Below are positions 51,601 through 59,899 of a DNA stretch of 64,000 nucleotides, piece by piece (the first letter of the stretch is position 1; each line of letters begins with the position of its first letter). Where the stretch lies: positions 1 to 64,000 of the forward strand of contig JBJEQP010000075.1 in assembly GCA_051881815.1 (NCBI GenBank), read 5' to 3'. Source of the DNA: UMGS363 sp051881815. Its GTDB lineage: Bacteria > Bacillota > Clostridia > Oscillospirales > Ruminococcaceae. Position numbers and translations under genes: made by a program. The notes beneath the pieces were generated by a model. The model saw nothing but the letters and a program-made list of their open reading frames with translations, did no database searches and was not told the origin of the DNA.

Positions 51601-52370
51601 CGGGAACTAACTGCGAATATGATACAGCAAGAGTATTTGAACGTGCAGGCGCAGTTCCGGAAGTTGTTGTTATCAAGAATCTTTCTGCAGCTGCACTTGA
51701 AGACAGCGTTGCTTATGTTGAAAAGGCAATAAAGAACTCCCAGATCATTATGATCCCGGGCGGTTTCTCGGGCGGTGATGAACCTGACGGTTCGGGTAAG
51801 TTTATTACTGCATTCTTCCGTAACCCACGCATTAAAGATGCTGTTCACGATCTTATGGATAACCGTGACGGACTTATGCTCGGTATCTGCAATGGCTTCC
51901 AGGCTCTTATCAAGCTCGGACTTGTTCCTTTCGGTCACATTGTTGATATGAAGGATGATTCCCCTACTCTTACATTCAACACTATCGGACGTCACCAGTC
52001 AATGATGGTAAATACAAGGATTGCTTCCAACAAATCCCCATGGCTTGCCGGATGTGAAGCAGGTGATATCCACAGGATCGCTATCTCACACGGCGAAGGA
52101 CGCTTTGTTGCTTCGGAAGAGCTTATCAAACAGCTTGCCGATAACGGACAGATCGCTACACAGTATGTTGACCTCAATGGCGATCCGACAATGGATATCC
52201 GCTTTAATCCAAATACTTCTATTGAAGCTATCGAAGGTATAACCTCCCCCGATGGACGAATCCTCGGTAAGATGGGACACAGCGAACGTATCGGCCGTGA
52301 TATTTCCAAGAACGTTTCCGGTGAAAAGGATCAGAAGATCTTTGAAAGCGGCGTTGCTTACTTCGGTTAA
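48663..52370 (+). CDS. purL: Phosphoribosylformylglycinamidine synthase, single-chain
   Basis: Makes FGAM from FGAR, glutamine and ATP in purine synthesis. The 1235-residue fusion has an N-terminal PurS-like part, the FGAM synthase core (TYWSDHCRHTTF near 220, NETHNHPTEIEPFGGAATC near 320, GGRTGRDGCGGATGSSKSH near 445), and a C-terminal class I glutaminase domain (VLIPVFPGTNCEYDTA near 985, GGFSGGDEPDGSGK near 1040, catalytic Cys in LGICNGFQALIKLG near 1080, SHGEGRF with His near 1145). All parts are in one chain. AAGGAG is 8 bases upstream of ATG. No purine riboswitch is obvious in the leader. Confidence 0.96.
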   Translation: MSVFRIYVEKKPEFAVEAKNLLADVKTALRLDKLRNIRILNRYDAEGLSEADFKLAIGNVFSEPAVDVTSAKLPELGENESVFAVEYLPGQFDQRADSCEQCIQILTQGERCKIKNARIYIVDGKLSASEMSALKAYIINPVESREASLDEVSTLVTEYDIPTEVAVLENFIYLGEAELVDFISKYGLAMDLDDIKFCQKYFKETEKRDPTITEIRMIDTYWSDHCRHTTFSTIIDNAEINADYIRKTYNEYLNAREELGRTNKPITLMDIATIAAKKLKKDGILKDLDESEEINACSVQIKVDVDGDLQDWLLMFKNETHNHPTEIEPFGGAATCLGGAIRDPLSGRSYVYQAMRVTGAANPLVPVEDTVHGKLPQRKITVGAANGYSSYGNQIGLATGHVSEVYHPGYVAKRLEIGAVIAAAPKDNVIREVPEPGDVVILLGGRTGRDGCGGATGSSKSHTEASLESCGAEVQKGNPPVERKLQRLFRNPDVTHMIRRCNDFGAGGVSVAIGELTDGLIIDLNAVPKKYDGLDGTELAISESQERMAVVVRKSDADKFIAEAEKENLEATLVAVVTEEPRLRMNWNDKTIVDLSREFLNSNGAEKHTDVAVPLPVTSQLKTYTDCADSWEALMTNLNVCSQKGLVERFDSTIGAGTVLMPYGGAYQLTPTQAMAAKIPVLKGETNTCSIMGWGFNPYVSDKSPYHGAIAAVIESIAKVVAAGGSYKRCWLTFQEYFERTQNNPTRWGRPFAALLGAYKAQIELGCGAIGGKDSMSGTFENIDVPATLVSFAVSTGDSKTIISPEFKKAGNKVILITPEYDENNLPKFESIRSCFERVEKLIADGTAVSAWAVGFGGVAEAVAKMSLGNRIGFRFDKKLSEDTLFYSKYGSFVIELNGDPFTVENVIGETISEYKIDCKGYTVDMAEIQKKWEDKLEPVFPCNIKTTDKPAKVFTYTAIERTKSSIHVAKPRVLIPVFPGTNCEYDTARVFERAGAVPEVVVIKNLSAAALEDSVAYVEKAIKNSQIIMIPGGFSGGDEPDGSGKFITAFFRNPRIKDAVHDLMDNRDGLMLGICNGFQALIKLGLVPFGHIVDMKDDSPTLTFNTIGRHQSMMVNTRIASNKSPWLAGCEAGDIHRIAISHGEGRFVASEELIKQLADNGQIATQYVDLNGDPTMDIRFNPNTSIEAIEGITSPDGRILGKMGHSERIGRDISKNVSGEKDQKIFESGVAYFG

Positions 52371-52387
52371 TCCCTGCATATAAAATT

Positions 52388-52422
52388 AGACTGACTGTTC
52401 ATTGCGGACAGTCAGTCTTTTT
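52388..52422 (+). terminator. Terminator of purL
   Basis: Perfect 11-base-pair stem AGACTGACTGT (52388-52398) with its complement (52408-52418), 9-base loop, T-run to 52422. The convergent lipoprotein gene ends 5 bases further on. Confidence 0.85.
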
Positions 52423-52426
52423 GATT

Positions 52427-54046
52427 TTATTCAAAATATTTTGCATTTCTGAAGTCAATAGAGTGCGTTATCGGATCGTAATTCAGATCTGAAACATTTG
52501 TTGGATACAACAGATATTCATTTCCGTAGCATATCGGAACAAATTCGTATGAGTTTATAATGATTTGTTCAGCTTTTGTGTAAAGCTCTGTGGCTTTACC
52601 GAGATTTTCTGCCCTCAAGATCTGTGAAACAGCACCTGCAGCTGCATAGCCTGTATTTGGTGTAAACAAATCGTTATCAGATACAAATCTATCAAAAAAT
52701 CCGCTTGCTGTTCCGTTTGATGAGCTTATCTCAACCAGAGCAATATCATAAGTTTTGTCGGAAAGTTTAAGCTGGTATTCATTCTCCGATACAACCTCAA
52801 CACCACAAAAAAAGCCAAGATTTTGCTGCCATTGTTCGGTTATTCCCGATAAAAGCTCTGAATCACCAAAGCTTTCGGGAACAGTGATCTTTAATCCGTC
52901 AATAGAAACGTAATTATTTGCTTTAAGTTCATTATTCCACAATGTAAAGGCTTTATCCTTGTCATATTGATTCAGACTTTCATCAGATACAAGTTCCCGA
53001 TATTTTCTTCCGGCAATGGATATTCCGGGCGGAATAATTCCGCATCCTGAAATATAGTCCTGATTCTCCGACTTGATTCTGACAAATGCAGAAGCAAGCG
53101 CTTCTCTTATATTTTTTGATGAAAGATATTTTGAGTCGGTATTAAAAATTAATCCGTATGTTTTGGTAGCGTAGCTTTCATACTGATTGTTTGAAAATTC
53201 TTTTTTATCATAATTTGAAACAACTGTGCAATCAATACTTCCCGATTTCAAGTCGGACATATTTGTATCTGTTCCGTTTTTTATAAAAAAGTTAAGGCTG
53301 TAAGGATATGTAGTATAATTCTGTGAATTTGATTTATTTCTCCGCAAAATCATGTAGTTATTATCCCAATATTGATCATAATTCCATTCTTTAAGATAAA
53401 ACGCACCATTTGAAACCGTTGTTTCAGCGGCAAGGCCATATCTTCCCTTTGTATATTCAAAAAATGCCTTATTGCAAGGCATAGCACCCGTTAATGTAAG
53501 CTTTTCAATAAAATCAAAGCAGGGATATTCAAGTTCGATCTGTAAAGTATGATCACTTGTCGCTTTTACTCCAAGCTCATCCTTTGACAGAATTCCTTTT
53601 GATACACCGTCAGCATTTTTTATGCAACGAAAATCATCAATATACGGAGAAAACAGAGCACTGCTGTCATATATCCTTTGAAAAGCAAATACGAAATCAT
53701 CAGCTGTGAGCTTTTCAGTATAATCAACAGATTCCCAAAATATATCATCCTTCAGTTCAAATGTATAAACAAGACCATCATCGGAAATAGTATAGCTTTT
53801 TGCCACATCAGGTTGTATGCTGCCATCTGCTTCCTTTTTCACAAGTCCGCTCATTGTATTTCTAATCACAAATATTGATGCTTCATCACTTGCAAGCTGT
53901 GGGTCAAGATTCTGTGGATTGCTCGATAAATTGTATTTAAAAGTATGACCCGAACCATCATCCTCTTCGCAGCCGGTAAAAACTGCAATAATGCTCATTA
54001 TCATTATTACAGTAACAAAAATACTACAAAAATATCGCTTAACCAA
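52427..54046 (-). CDS. Oligopeptide-type ABC transporter substrate-binding lipoprotein
   Basis: 539-residue extracellular binding protein of the SBP_bac_5/OppA family. The N-terminus is a lipoprotein signal (YFCSIFVTVIMIMSIIAVF then lipobox TGC), followed by FKYNLSSNPQNLDPQLASDEAS, DGLVYTFELKDDIFWESVDYTEKLTADDFVFAFQRI-type family blocks (quoted in part) and a C-terminal IIINSYEFVPICYGNEYLL. TTG at 54046 is the start with AAAGGAG 9 bases upstream. No permease or ATPase genes are adjacent, so its transporter, if any, is elsewhere. Confidence 0.88.
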   Translation of the reverse strand: MVKRYFCSIFVTVIMIMSIIAVFTGCEEDDGSGHTFKYNLSSNPQNLDPQLASDEASIFVIRNTMSGLVKKEADGSIQPDVAKSYTISDDGLVYTFELKDDIFWESVDYTEKLTADDFVFAFQRIYDSSALFSPYIDDFRCIKNADGVSKGILSKDELGVKATSDHTLQIELEYPCFDFIEKLTLTGAMPCNKAFFEYTKGRYGLAAETTVSNGAFYLKEWNYDQYWDNNYMILRRNKSNSQNYTTYPYSLNFFIKNGTDTNMSDLKSGSIDCTVVSNYDKKEFSNNQYESYATKTYGLIFNTDSKYLSSKNIREALASAFVRIKSENQDYISGCGIIPPGISIAGRKYRELVSDESLNQYDKDKAFTLWNNELKANNYVSIDGLKITVPESFGDSELLSGITEQWQQNLGFFCGVEVVSENEYQLKLSDKTYDIALVEISSSNGTASGFFDRFVSDNDLFTPNTGYAAAGAVSQILRAENLGKATELYTKAEQIIINSYEFVPICYGNEYLLYPTNVSDLNYDPITHSIDFRNAKYFE

Positions 54047-54098
54047 TAAAAACTACTCCTTTATACCGATAGTGGTTCCTTATATACATTTCCATATA

Positions 54099-54127
54099 AT
54101 AATATCATTTTATTGGATTATTTTCAA
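54099..54127 (-). promoter_or_regulatory. Promoter of the lipoprotein gene
   Basis: Minus strand: -35 TTGAAA (54122-54127), 17-base spacer, -10 TATTAT (54099-54104), placed just after the tsf terminator. Confidence 0.6.
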
Positions 54128-54148
54128 TACTATTTTAGAAAAAAGCAT

Positions 54149-54183
54149 AAAAAAGCCGCCCGGAAATTTAATCCAGACGGCTT
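54149..54183 (-). terminator. Terminator of rpsB-tsf
   Basis: Arms AAGCCGCCCGG (54153-54163) and complement-like CCAGACGGCTT (54173-54183) with internal mismatches and T-run on the minus strand. Confidence 0.75.
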
Positions 54184-54202
54184 ATAAATATTAAAATTCA
54201 GA

Positions 54203-55123
54203 TTACTTGGTGCCGGCCATGTTTGCAACTTCTTCAGCAAAGTTGTCAACCTTCTTCTCAACACCTTCGCCTCTCTCAAAGCGAACATATTCAACAACCT
54301 TGATTGAGCCGCCGAGAGCCTTTGCAGCATTATCAACATACTGCTTAACAGTCATCTTGTCATCCTTAACGAATGCCTGGTTGAGGAGGCAGTTTTCGGA
54401 ATAGTACTTGCCTACCTTACCTTCAGCGATCTTAGCCTTAACCTGTTCAGGCTTGGAAGCCATCTTAGGATCTTCAGCCATCTGAGCCATGATGATAGTC
54501 TTTTCGTTTTCAAGAACAGATGCAGGAACAGCTGCTTCATCGAGGTAAGCAGGGTTCATAGCTGCAACCTGAAGTGCGCAGTCCTTACCAACTTCAAATA
54601 CCTTATCAGCTGCAAGATCAGTATCAAGCTTTACCATTACGCCGATGCTTCCACCACCGTGAACATAAGGAACGAGCACGCCTTCAAATCTCTGGAAACG
54701 ACGAATAACCATATTTTCTCTGATCTTGATAAAGAGATCCTGGAGAGTTTCTTCAACTGTCTTGTCACCGCCACTGATAACTGTTGCCTTTAGAGCGTCA
54801 ACATCAGCAGGGTTCTTTTCGATTACGGTCTTTGCAACTGCTGCAACGAATGCCTTGAATTCTTCGTTGTTTGCAGCGAAGTCTGTTTCGATGTTAACTT
54901 CAACAACAGCACCAACGTTGCCTTCAACAACAGAGGTTACAATTCCTTCTGCAGCAACTCTGCCGCTCTTCTTTGCCTGTGTAGCAAGACCCTTTTCACG
55001 AAGAATGGTTACAGCCTTTTCTGTATCGCCATCTGCTTCTTCAAGAGCTTTTTTACAATCCATCATACCAACGCCGGTAGCTTTCATAAGATCTTTGATT
55101 TCTGCAATAGATGCCTTTGCCAT
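54203..55123 (-). CDS. tsf: Elongation factor Ts
   Basis: Nucleotide-exchange factor for EF-Tu. The 306 residues begin ASIAEIKDLMKATGVGMMDCKKALEEADGD (UBA-like domain), continue VVEVNIETDFAANNEEF (the TDFVA-type motif), and YVHGGGSIGVMVKLD and FVKDDKMTVKQYV. Length is normal. GGAGG 7-8 bases before ATG at 55123. Confidence 0.96.
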   Translation of the reverse strand: MAKASIAEIKDLMKATGVGMMDCKKALEEADGDTEKAVTILREKGLATQAKKSGRVAAEGIVTSVVEGNVGAVVEVNIETDFAANNEEFKAFVAAVAKTVIEKNPADVDALKATVISGGDKTVEETLQDLFIKIRENMVIRRFQRFEGVLVPYVHGGGSIGVMVKLDTDLAADKVFEVGKDCALQVAAMNPAYLDEAAVPASVLENEKTIIMAQMAEDPKMASKPEQVKAKIAEGKVGKYYSENCLLNQAFVKDDKMTVKQYVDNAAKALGGSIKVVEYVRFERGEGVEKKVDNFAEEVANMAGTK

Positions 55124-55177
55124 TTTAATTCCTCCAATATTATAGTATAAACCGTTCAAGGTTAAATAATCTAATTA

Positions 55178-55209
55178 GGGCAGACATAATTATAAAATTG
55201 TGTCTGCCC
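55178..55209 (-). repeat. Hairpin between rpsB and tsf
   Basis: Perfect nine-base arms GGGCAGACA (55178-55186) and TGTCTGCCC (55201-55209), continued inside by an AATT/AATT pair. There is no clear T-run after it, so it is more likely a stabilising, processing or partly attenuating structure than a terminator. Confidence 0.6.
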
Positions 55210-55225
55210 GAAAATGCGGAATAAA

Positions 55226-55957
55226 TTATTCAGCAGCTGCTTCTTCCTTTTCTTCAGCAACAACAGCTTCCTGTGTACCCTGTCTGCCTTCGATGATAGC
55301 ATCAGCCATAGCGCCTGCAATAAGCTTTACAGCTCTAATGGCGTCATCGTTGCCGGGGATTACATAGTCAACATCGTCAGGATCGCAGTTTGTGTCTACG
55401 ATAGCAACTACGGGGATACCAAGCTTCTTTGCTTCAGAAACAGCGATCTTTTCCTTGCGGGGATCAACTACAAAAAGCGCACCGGGGAGCTTATCCATTG
55501 TCTTGATACCGCCGAGGAATTTTTCAAGCTTCTCTATCTCGAGTTCGAGCTTAACAACTTCCTTCTTGGGGAGAAGGTTGAAAGTACCGTCTTCCTGCAT
55601 CTGGTGGAGCTGTTCAAGTCTCTTGATTCTTCTCTGGATTGTCTTGAAGTTTGTCATCATACCGCCAAGCCATCTTGCGTTTACAAAATGCACATTAGCT
55701 CTGATAGCTTCTTCCTTAACGGAATCTGCAGCCTGCTTCTTTGTTCCTACAAAAAGAACTGTGTCGCCGTTTGCTGCAACCTCACGAATGAAATTGTAAG
55801 CTTCGTCAAGCTTCTTTACAGTCTTCTGAAGATCGATAATGTAAATACCATTTCTTTCTGTGAAGATGTAAGGTGCCATTTTAGGGTTCCATCTTCTTGT
55901 CTGGTGACCGAAATGTACACCGGCTTCAAGAAGCTGCTTCATTGATACTACGCCCAT
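55226..55957 (-). CDS. rpsB: Ribosomal protein S2
   Basis: Small-subunit protein. The 243 residues begin GVVSMKQLLEAGVHFGHQTRRWNPKM and continue YIFTERNGIYIIDLQKTVKKLDEAY, VLFVGTKKQAADSVKEEA, RWLGGMMTNFKTIQRRI and PGALFVVDPRKEKIAVSEAKKL, typical S2. ATG at 55957 with GGAGG 8 bases upstream. Confidence 0.97.
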   Translation of the reverse strand: MGVVSMKQLLEAGVHFGHQTRRWNPKMAPYIFTERNGIYIIDLQKTVKKLDEAYNFIREVAANGDTVLFVGTKKQAADSVKEEAIRANVHFVNARWLGGMMTNFKTIQRRIKRLEQLHQMQEDGTFNLLPKKEVVKLELEIEKLEKFLGGIKTMDKLPGALFVVDPRKEKIAVSEAKKLGIPVVAIVDTNCDPDDVDYVIPGNDDAIRAVKLIAGAMADAIIEGRQGTQEAVVAEEKEEAAAE

Positions 55958-56019
55958 GATTTTTTCCTCCATATTGGTTTTAATTTTTATAACCTCCGCC
56001 CGACTTAGCTTAACATAAA

Positions 56020-56104
56020 CTCGGATCACTCCAAGCACCAACTGTTAAAAGTACAGGCGTGCGAATTACTTGAATATTATATCATATTTATCTTTAAAAT
56101 ACAA
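56020..56104 (-). promoter_or_regulatory. Promoter and structured leader of rpsB-tsf
   Basis: Minus strand: -35 TTGTAT (56099-56104), 17-base spacer, -10 TATAAT (56076-56081). About 110 bases of leader follow; a small hairpin CTTGGA-loop-TCCGAG is at 56020-56035. An S2 autoregulatory leader is possible but not shown. Confidence 0.6.
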
Positions 56105-56119
56105 TATTTCTCATATCAT

Positions 56120-56407
56120 TTATTTGCACAAACTTTTGGATTTCACATCGACACTTTTTGGTGATATTGATTCATTTGTGGAAACAAGTATTGTATCCGT
56201 TCCTATGATCTCGATATCACGGCATTTTATGACAACATCGTCATCCTTGCCCCAAAAGCCAAAAAAACGCCCTCTGCCGTAAATCACAAGCGATTTGACC
56301 ATCAGACTCTCCGAATCGAATTCAATGTCATCAACATAGCCTATTTTGCTTCCCGATCGGATGTTTATTACTTCTTTATTCCGAATATCGTTTAAAGTAT
56401 ATTTCAT
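56120..56407 (-). CDS. PRC-barrel protein, YlmC/YmxH family
   Basis: 95-residue sporulation-associated PRC-barrel protein: YTLNDIRNKEVINIRSGSKIGYVDDIEFD and KSLVIYGRGRFFGFWGKDDDVVIKCRDIEIIG match YlmC/YmxH. It is typically found near sporulation or cell-wall genes in Clostridia; the exact role is unknown. ATG at 56407 is used with AAAGG upstream; upstream bases 56417-56449 can pair and cover that binding site. Confidence 0.87.
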   Translation of the reverse strand: MKYTLNDIRNKEVINIRSGSKIGYVDDIEFDSESLMVKSLVIYGRGRFFGFWGKDDDVVIKCRDIEIIGTDTILVSTNESISPKSVDVKSKSLCK

Positions 56408-56416
56408 TTCGCACAA

Positions 56417-56449
56417 CCTTTCCACACTTTATATATAAGTATGGAAAGG
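56417..56449 (-). promoter_or_regulatory. Hairpin over the ymxH-type gene's ribosome binding site
   Basis: Perfect eight-base arms CCTTTCCA and TGGAAAGG (56417-56424, 56442-56449), extended inside by ACTT/AAGT. On the minus-strand RNA the 3' arm holds GGAAAGG, the gene's likely Shine-Dalgarno, so the hairpin would hide it. Confidence 0.45.
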
Positions 56450-56478
56450 GATGCTTGTTCTATGCTTAAATGAGCGGT

Positions 56479-58845
56479 TTATTTAAGTTCGATCACCGTA
56501 ACACCGTCTTCACCTTCGCCAAACAGTCCTGCACGGAAGCTCTTTACCGACGGATGAGATTTAAGATGCTTTTGAATTCCTGCACGGAGAACTCCTGTTC
56601 CCTTACCGTGAATAACGGTAATGATTCCTGCGCCGGACAGAACAGCATTATCAATAAACATATCAAGCTCGTGAATTCCCTCATCAACAGCACAGCCGCG
56701 GATATCAAGCTCAAGCGAAGGTCTTCTCTGAAGCTTGCTCTGTATTCCTGCCTTTGAAACCCTCTTATTCTGAACTGTGACCTTCGGTTCGTTTTCAATA
56801 AGCCTTAATTTGCTTATGTTGACTTTGGTTTTCATTATACCTGCCTGTACAAAAACATTACCGCTGCTGTCAGGATCACTTGCAAGTATACCTGTTTTGT
56901 CAATATCAAAAATAAGAACCTTGTCACCTCGCTTCAACGGACGAGGGAGCTTATATTCCTTGCGTTCACGCTGCTGAACAGGATTAGCTGTATCATACAT
57001 TTTGCTCATTGCAGACTTCTGACGGGATTTTGCGCTGGCAAGATCAGCTTTGTTCTGCTGCTTTCGCATATCTTCAAGTTGACCGAGAAGCTCATCTGAC
57101 TGCATTCTGCAGCTTTCAACGATACGCATTGCCTGAATTCGTGCTTTTTCAAGCTCTCCTGCTTTTTTCTCATTAAGCTCATCAAGCTCTTTTTCAAGCA
57201 GGGCAGTTTTCTCTGCCTGTTCATTTTTCAGCCTTGTAAGCTCCTTATTCTGATTTTCAAGGTCAATTCTTGCCTTTTCAAGATTAGCAACAACCTCTTC
57301 AAAACGTTGATTCTCGGATGAAACAAGAGATTTTGCACGGTTTATGACACTCTCGGGAACACCAAGCTTCGATGAAATGGAAAATGCATTGGATTTACCG
57401 GGCGAACCGATTATAAGTCTGTATGTCGGCTGCATAGTTGCAGTATCAAATTCACATGAAGCATTCTCAATGCCTTTGGTTTCGATCGCAAACAGCTTTA
57501 ATTCCTGATAATGCGTCGTAACAAGCAGCTTTGCACCCTTTTGGATCATGTCTTCAATGATCGAAACAGCAAGTGCCGCACCTTCAACAGGATCGGTTCC
57601 TGATCCAAGCTCATCCAGCAATATGAGCGAACGTTCATCGGCTGCCTCAAGTATTTCCACAACGCTGCTCATGTGTGACGAAAACGTTGAAAGGCTCTGC
57701 TCAATGCTCTGCTGATCACCAATATTTACAAGAATGTTTTCAAATACGGAAACTCGGCTTCCGTCCGATGCAGGGATCATAAGTCCGCACATAGCCATAG
57801 CTGTCAGAAGTCCCGTTGTTTTAAGAATTACCGTCTTACCGCCCGTATTCGGACCTGTGACTATGAGTGCCTGATAATCTTCTCCAAGCTTTATATCAAC
57901 GGGCACGACCTTATCCGCAGCAATAAGCGGATGACGTGCTTTTTTAAGATCAGTTATCCCGTCATCTGAAATTGCAGGGATGCAGCCTCTCATCTTTGCG
58001 CCAAGATCAGCCTTTGCAAAATATAAATTCAATTCAGCGCAGGTCTCGTAATCAGCAGAAAGTGATTCCGCACAATATGCACAGTCGCCGGAAAGCTCTG
58101 CAATAATGCGCTCGATCTCCTCTTTTTCACGGCTTTTAAGGATCTTTATATCATTATTTGCTTCGACAACAGACATAGGTTCGATAAAGTATGTTGAACC
58201 GGTTGCAGAGGTTGCATGAACAAGTCCCGGAACATTCCCCTTGTGTTCAGCCTTTACAGGAAGAACATAGCGTCCGTCACGCATTGTGACGATATTTTCC
58301 TGCAAAGACTTCTGAACATCCGCATTGCGCACAAGCTTATCAAGGCTCTCCCTGATCTTCACACCTGCCTGCGCTATCTTCCTTCTGATATCAGCAAGCT
58401 CATGACTCGCCATATCGGAGATTTCGTCCTCGGAAATAATTGAATTCTTTATCTTGTCTTCAAGGAAACTATTGGGTGACAGTGACGAGAAAAGCTCGCA
58501 AAGAGTAGTGTCCTTTTCTTCGACCGTCTTGTACCAGTCCGAAATGATCCTTACCTGATAGAGCATCTGCCCAATATCAATAAGCTCACGAAGCGATAAG
58601 CTCGCTCCCGATGATGCTCTGCTAAGCGAACCTCGGATATCTTTGAACGCTGTAAAACCGGGTGTACCGTATTTTACGGAAAGCTCAAACGCATCCTCGG
58701 TTTTCTTCATTTCTTTTTTCACCTTGTCAAGCTCGGTACACGGTGAAAGTCCAAGTGCCATTTCTTTTGTTCGTGAATTGGATGCTTCGTCCGAAAGCAT
58801 CTCCAAAATCTTATGTAGTTCAAGTGACTTATAATAGTTATTCAT
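56479..58845 (-). CDS. mutS2: Endonuclease MutS2
   Basis: MutS-like ATPase with a C-terminal Smr nuclease, linked to suppressing recombination and to ribosome rescue. The 788 residues have the ATPase (GPNTGGKTVILKTTGLL near 335; LDELGSGTDPVEGAAL), a coiled region, an RNA-binding-like KOW stretch (PRPLKRGDKVLIFDIDKTG) and the Smr part LELDIRGCAVDEGIHELD with the HGKGTG loop. ATG at 58845 has GAGAAAGG upstream; it overlaps recO by 8 bases. Confidence 0.95.
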   Translation of the reverse strand: MNNYYKSLELHKILEMLSDEASNSRTKEMALGLSPCTELDKVKKEMKKTEDAFELSVKYGTPGFTAFKDIRGSLSRASSGASLSLRELIDIGQMLYQVRIISDWYKTVEEKDTTLCELFSSLSPNSFLEDKIKNSIISEDEISDMASHELADIRRKIAQAGVKIRESLDKLVRNADVQKSLQENIVTMRDGRYVLPVKAEHKGNVPGLVHATSATGSTYFIEPMSVVEANNDIKILKSREKEEIERIIAELSGDCAYCAESLSADYETCAELNLYFAKADLGAKMRGCIPAISDDGITDLKKARHPLIAADKVVPVDIKLGEDYQALIVTGPNTGGKTVILKTTGLLTAMAMCGLMIPASDGSRVSVFENILVNIGDQQSIEQSLSTFSSHMSSVVEILEAADERSLILLDELGSGTDPVEGAALAVSIIEDMIQKGAKLLVTTHYQELKLFAIETKGIENASCEFDTATMQPTYRLIIGSPGKSNAFSISSKLGVPESVINRAKSLVSSENQRFEEVVANLEKARIDLENQNKELTRLKNEQAEKTALLEKELDELNEKKAGELEKARIQAMRIVESCRMQSDELLGQLEDMRKQQNKADLASAKSRQKSAMSKMYDTANPVQQRERKEYKLPRPLKRGDKVLIFDIDKTGILASDPDSSGNVFVQAGIMKTKVNISKLRLIENEPKVTVQNKRVSKAGIQSKLQRRPSLELDIRGCAVDEGIHELDMFIDNAVLSGAGIITVIHGKGTGVLRAGIQKHLKSHPSVKSFRAGLFGEGEDGVTVIELK

Positions 58846-59635
58846 GTTGTTGACCTTTCTCAAAAGGGTTGCAAATTTCGTGGTAATAATTCAGCGATTT
58901 GAATGTCCTGCCAAACTGTCTGTAGATATATTTTTCCGTGACCTCATTAACTTTAGCCTGTGCTTTATCCGAAACACGGAAATTGAACAGCTTTTCCATC
59001 TTGGAAAGAGCAATATGCTGAAGCGCCTCAAACTCGGCATGAGTCAGCTTTACATGATAGTAGCTTTCCTCAAGTCCTTTTTCAAGGAAATGCTCTTCAC
59101 AGTAAAAACGGCATTTATCAATGATAAAATACATCGGATCAGCTTCATAATCATAGCATATCCTGCATCCGATAAGCTGCGGAACGAGACCTATTTCTGT
59201 AACAAATCTAAGCTCAAAAACACTTTTGATAAACTCACAGCTTCTCTGATCCGTGTTAAGAAAATACAAACAATTGAGCATAAGTCTCATTATATCGTGT
59301 TCATGCTGTCTGTTGGTCGCAAGAACAGCGTGTCTTGCCAGTTCTCCAAAATAACAAACAAGCGAAAGCTTTTTTATATCAAGACGCAGATTATAAAAAT
59401 CATGCTTCACTTCGCTGCTGTCAAGATAATATTTATCATTGCTTACCCTAAGGCAAAATGTTGAATAGGCAAAAAGCTGTGTCGCAGCATGATTCTTTGA
59501 GGTTATCTTTTTTGACCCTTTTGCCGAAACCTCAAGTGTTCCATAGTTTTCGGTGAGGATACTGATATATTTATCATTCTCCCCAACGCATCTTTCAAGA
59601 ACGACTATACCATCGACCGTAAGCATTGATGCCAT
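58838..59635 (-). CDS. recO: DNA repair protein RecO
   Basis: Loads RecA on SSB-coated DNA in gap repair. About 265 residues: N-terminal OB fold (VDGIVVLERCVGENDKYISILTENYGTLEVSAKGSKK), helical domain with Cys-type zinc region (CRICYDYEADPMYFIIDKCRFYCEEH) and FKSLNYYHEI ending. The start is unclear; ATG at 59635 (MASMLTVDG) fits the usual MLVKTxGIVL pattern best. Confidence 0.9.
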   Translation of the reverse strand: MASMLTVDGIVVLERCVGENDKYISILTENYGTLEVSAKGSKKITSKNHAATQLFAYSTFCLRVSNDKYYLDSSEVKHDFYNLRLDIKKLSLVCYFGELARHAVLATNRQHEHDIMRLMLNCLYFLNTDQRSCEFIKSVFELRFVTEIGLVPQLIGCRICYDYEADPMYFIIDKCRFYCEEHFLEKGLEESYYHVKLTHAEFEALQHIALSKMEKLFNFRVSDKAQAKVNEVTEKYIYRQFGRTFKSLNYYHEICNPFEKGQQHE

Positions 59636-59651
59636 ATTTTTCATCTCGCTT

Positions 59652-59837
59652 TCATTTTTGTCGGGAGATAACAGCATCTGCTTCCCGACTGCAGAAATGC
59701 GGTTCTTCGGCGGATATGCCTGAATAACCATATTCCGCAGAATCACCGCAGCCGTAAATTCCTTTATATCTTAAATAATCGGCAATACTGCCGCTTCCGG
59801 TAAATATATCCCAAAGGTATTCTTTTTCATCTTTCAT
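59652..59837 (-). CDS. YqzL-like small protein
   Basis: 61 residues, MKDEKEYLWDIFTGSGSI then ADYLRYKGIYGC, resembling Bacillus YqzL (W-x-x-F-x-x-T/S-G-x-I-x-A/D-Y-L-x-Y-K), which also lies directly before recO. Function unknown. The C-terminal half is longer than YqzL. GGGGC precedes the ATG. Position and pattern support it as a real gene, though it is short. Confidence 0.65.
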   Translation of the reverse strand: MKDEKEYLWDIFTGSGSIADYLRYKGIYGCGDSAEYGYSGISAEEPHFCSREADAVISRQK

Positions 59838-59870
59838 AATACAGCCCCGCTTTCGGAAAACTACATTATG

Positions 59871-59899
59871 ATTATACCCTATCGGAACTTATTTATCAG
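59871..59899 (-). promoter_or_regulatory. Promoter of yqzL-recO-mutS2-ymxH
   Basis: Minus strand: -35 CTGATA (59894-59899), 17-base spacer, -10 TATAAT (59871-59876). It overlaps the end of era. Confidence 0.5.

Noticed and set aside
55214..55945. 243-codon plus-strand frame opposite rpsB
   Set aside because: Antisense shadow of rpsB; Cys/Leu/Ser-rich and without a start context.
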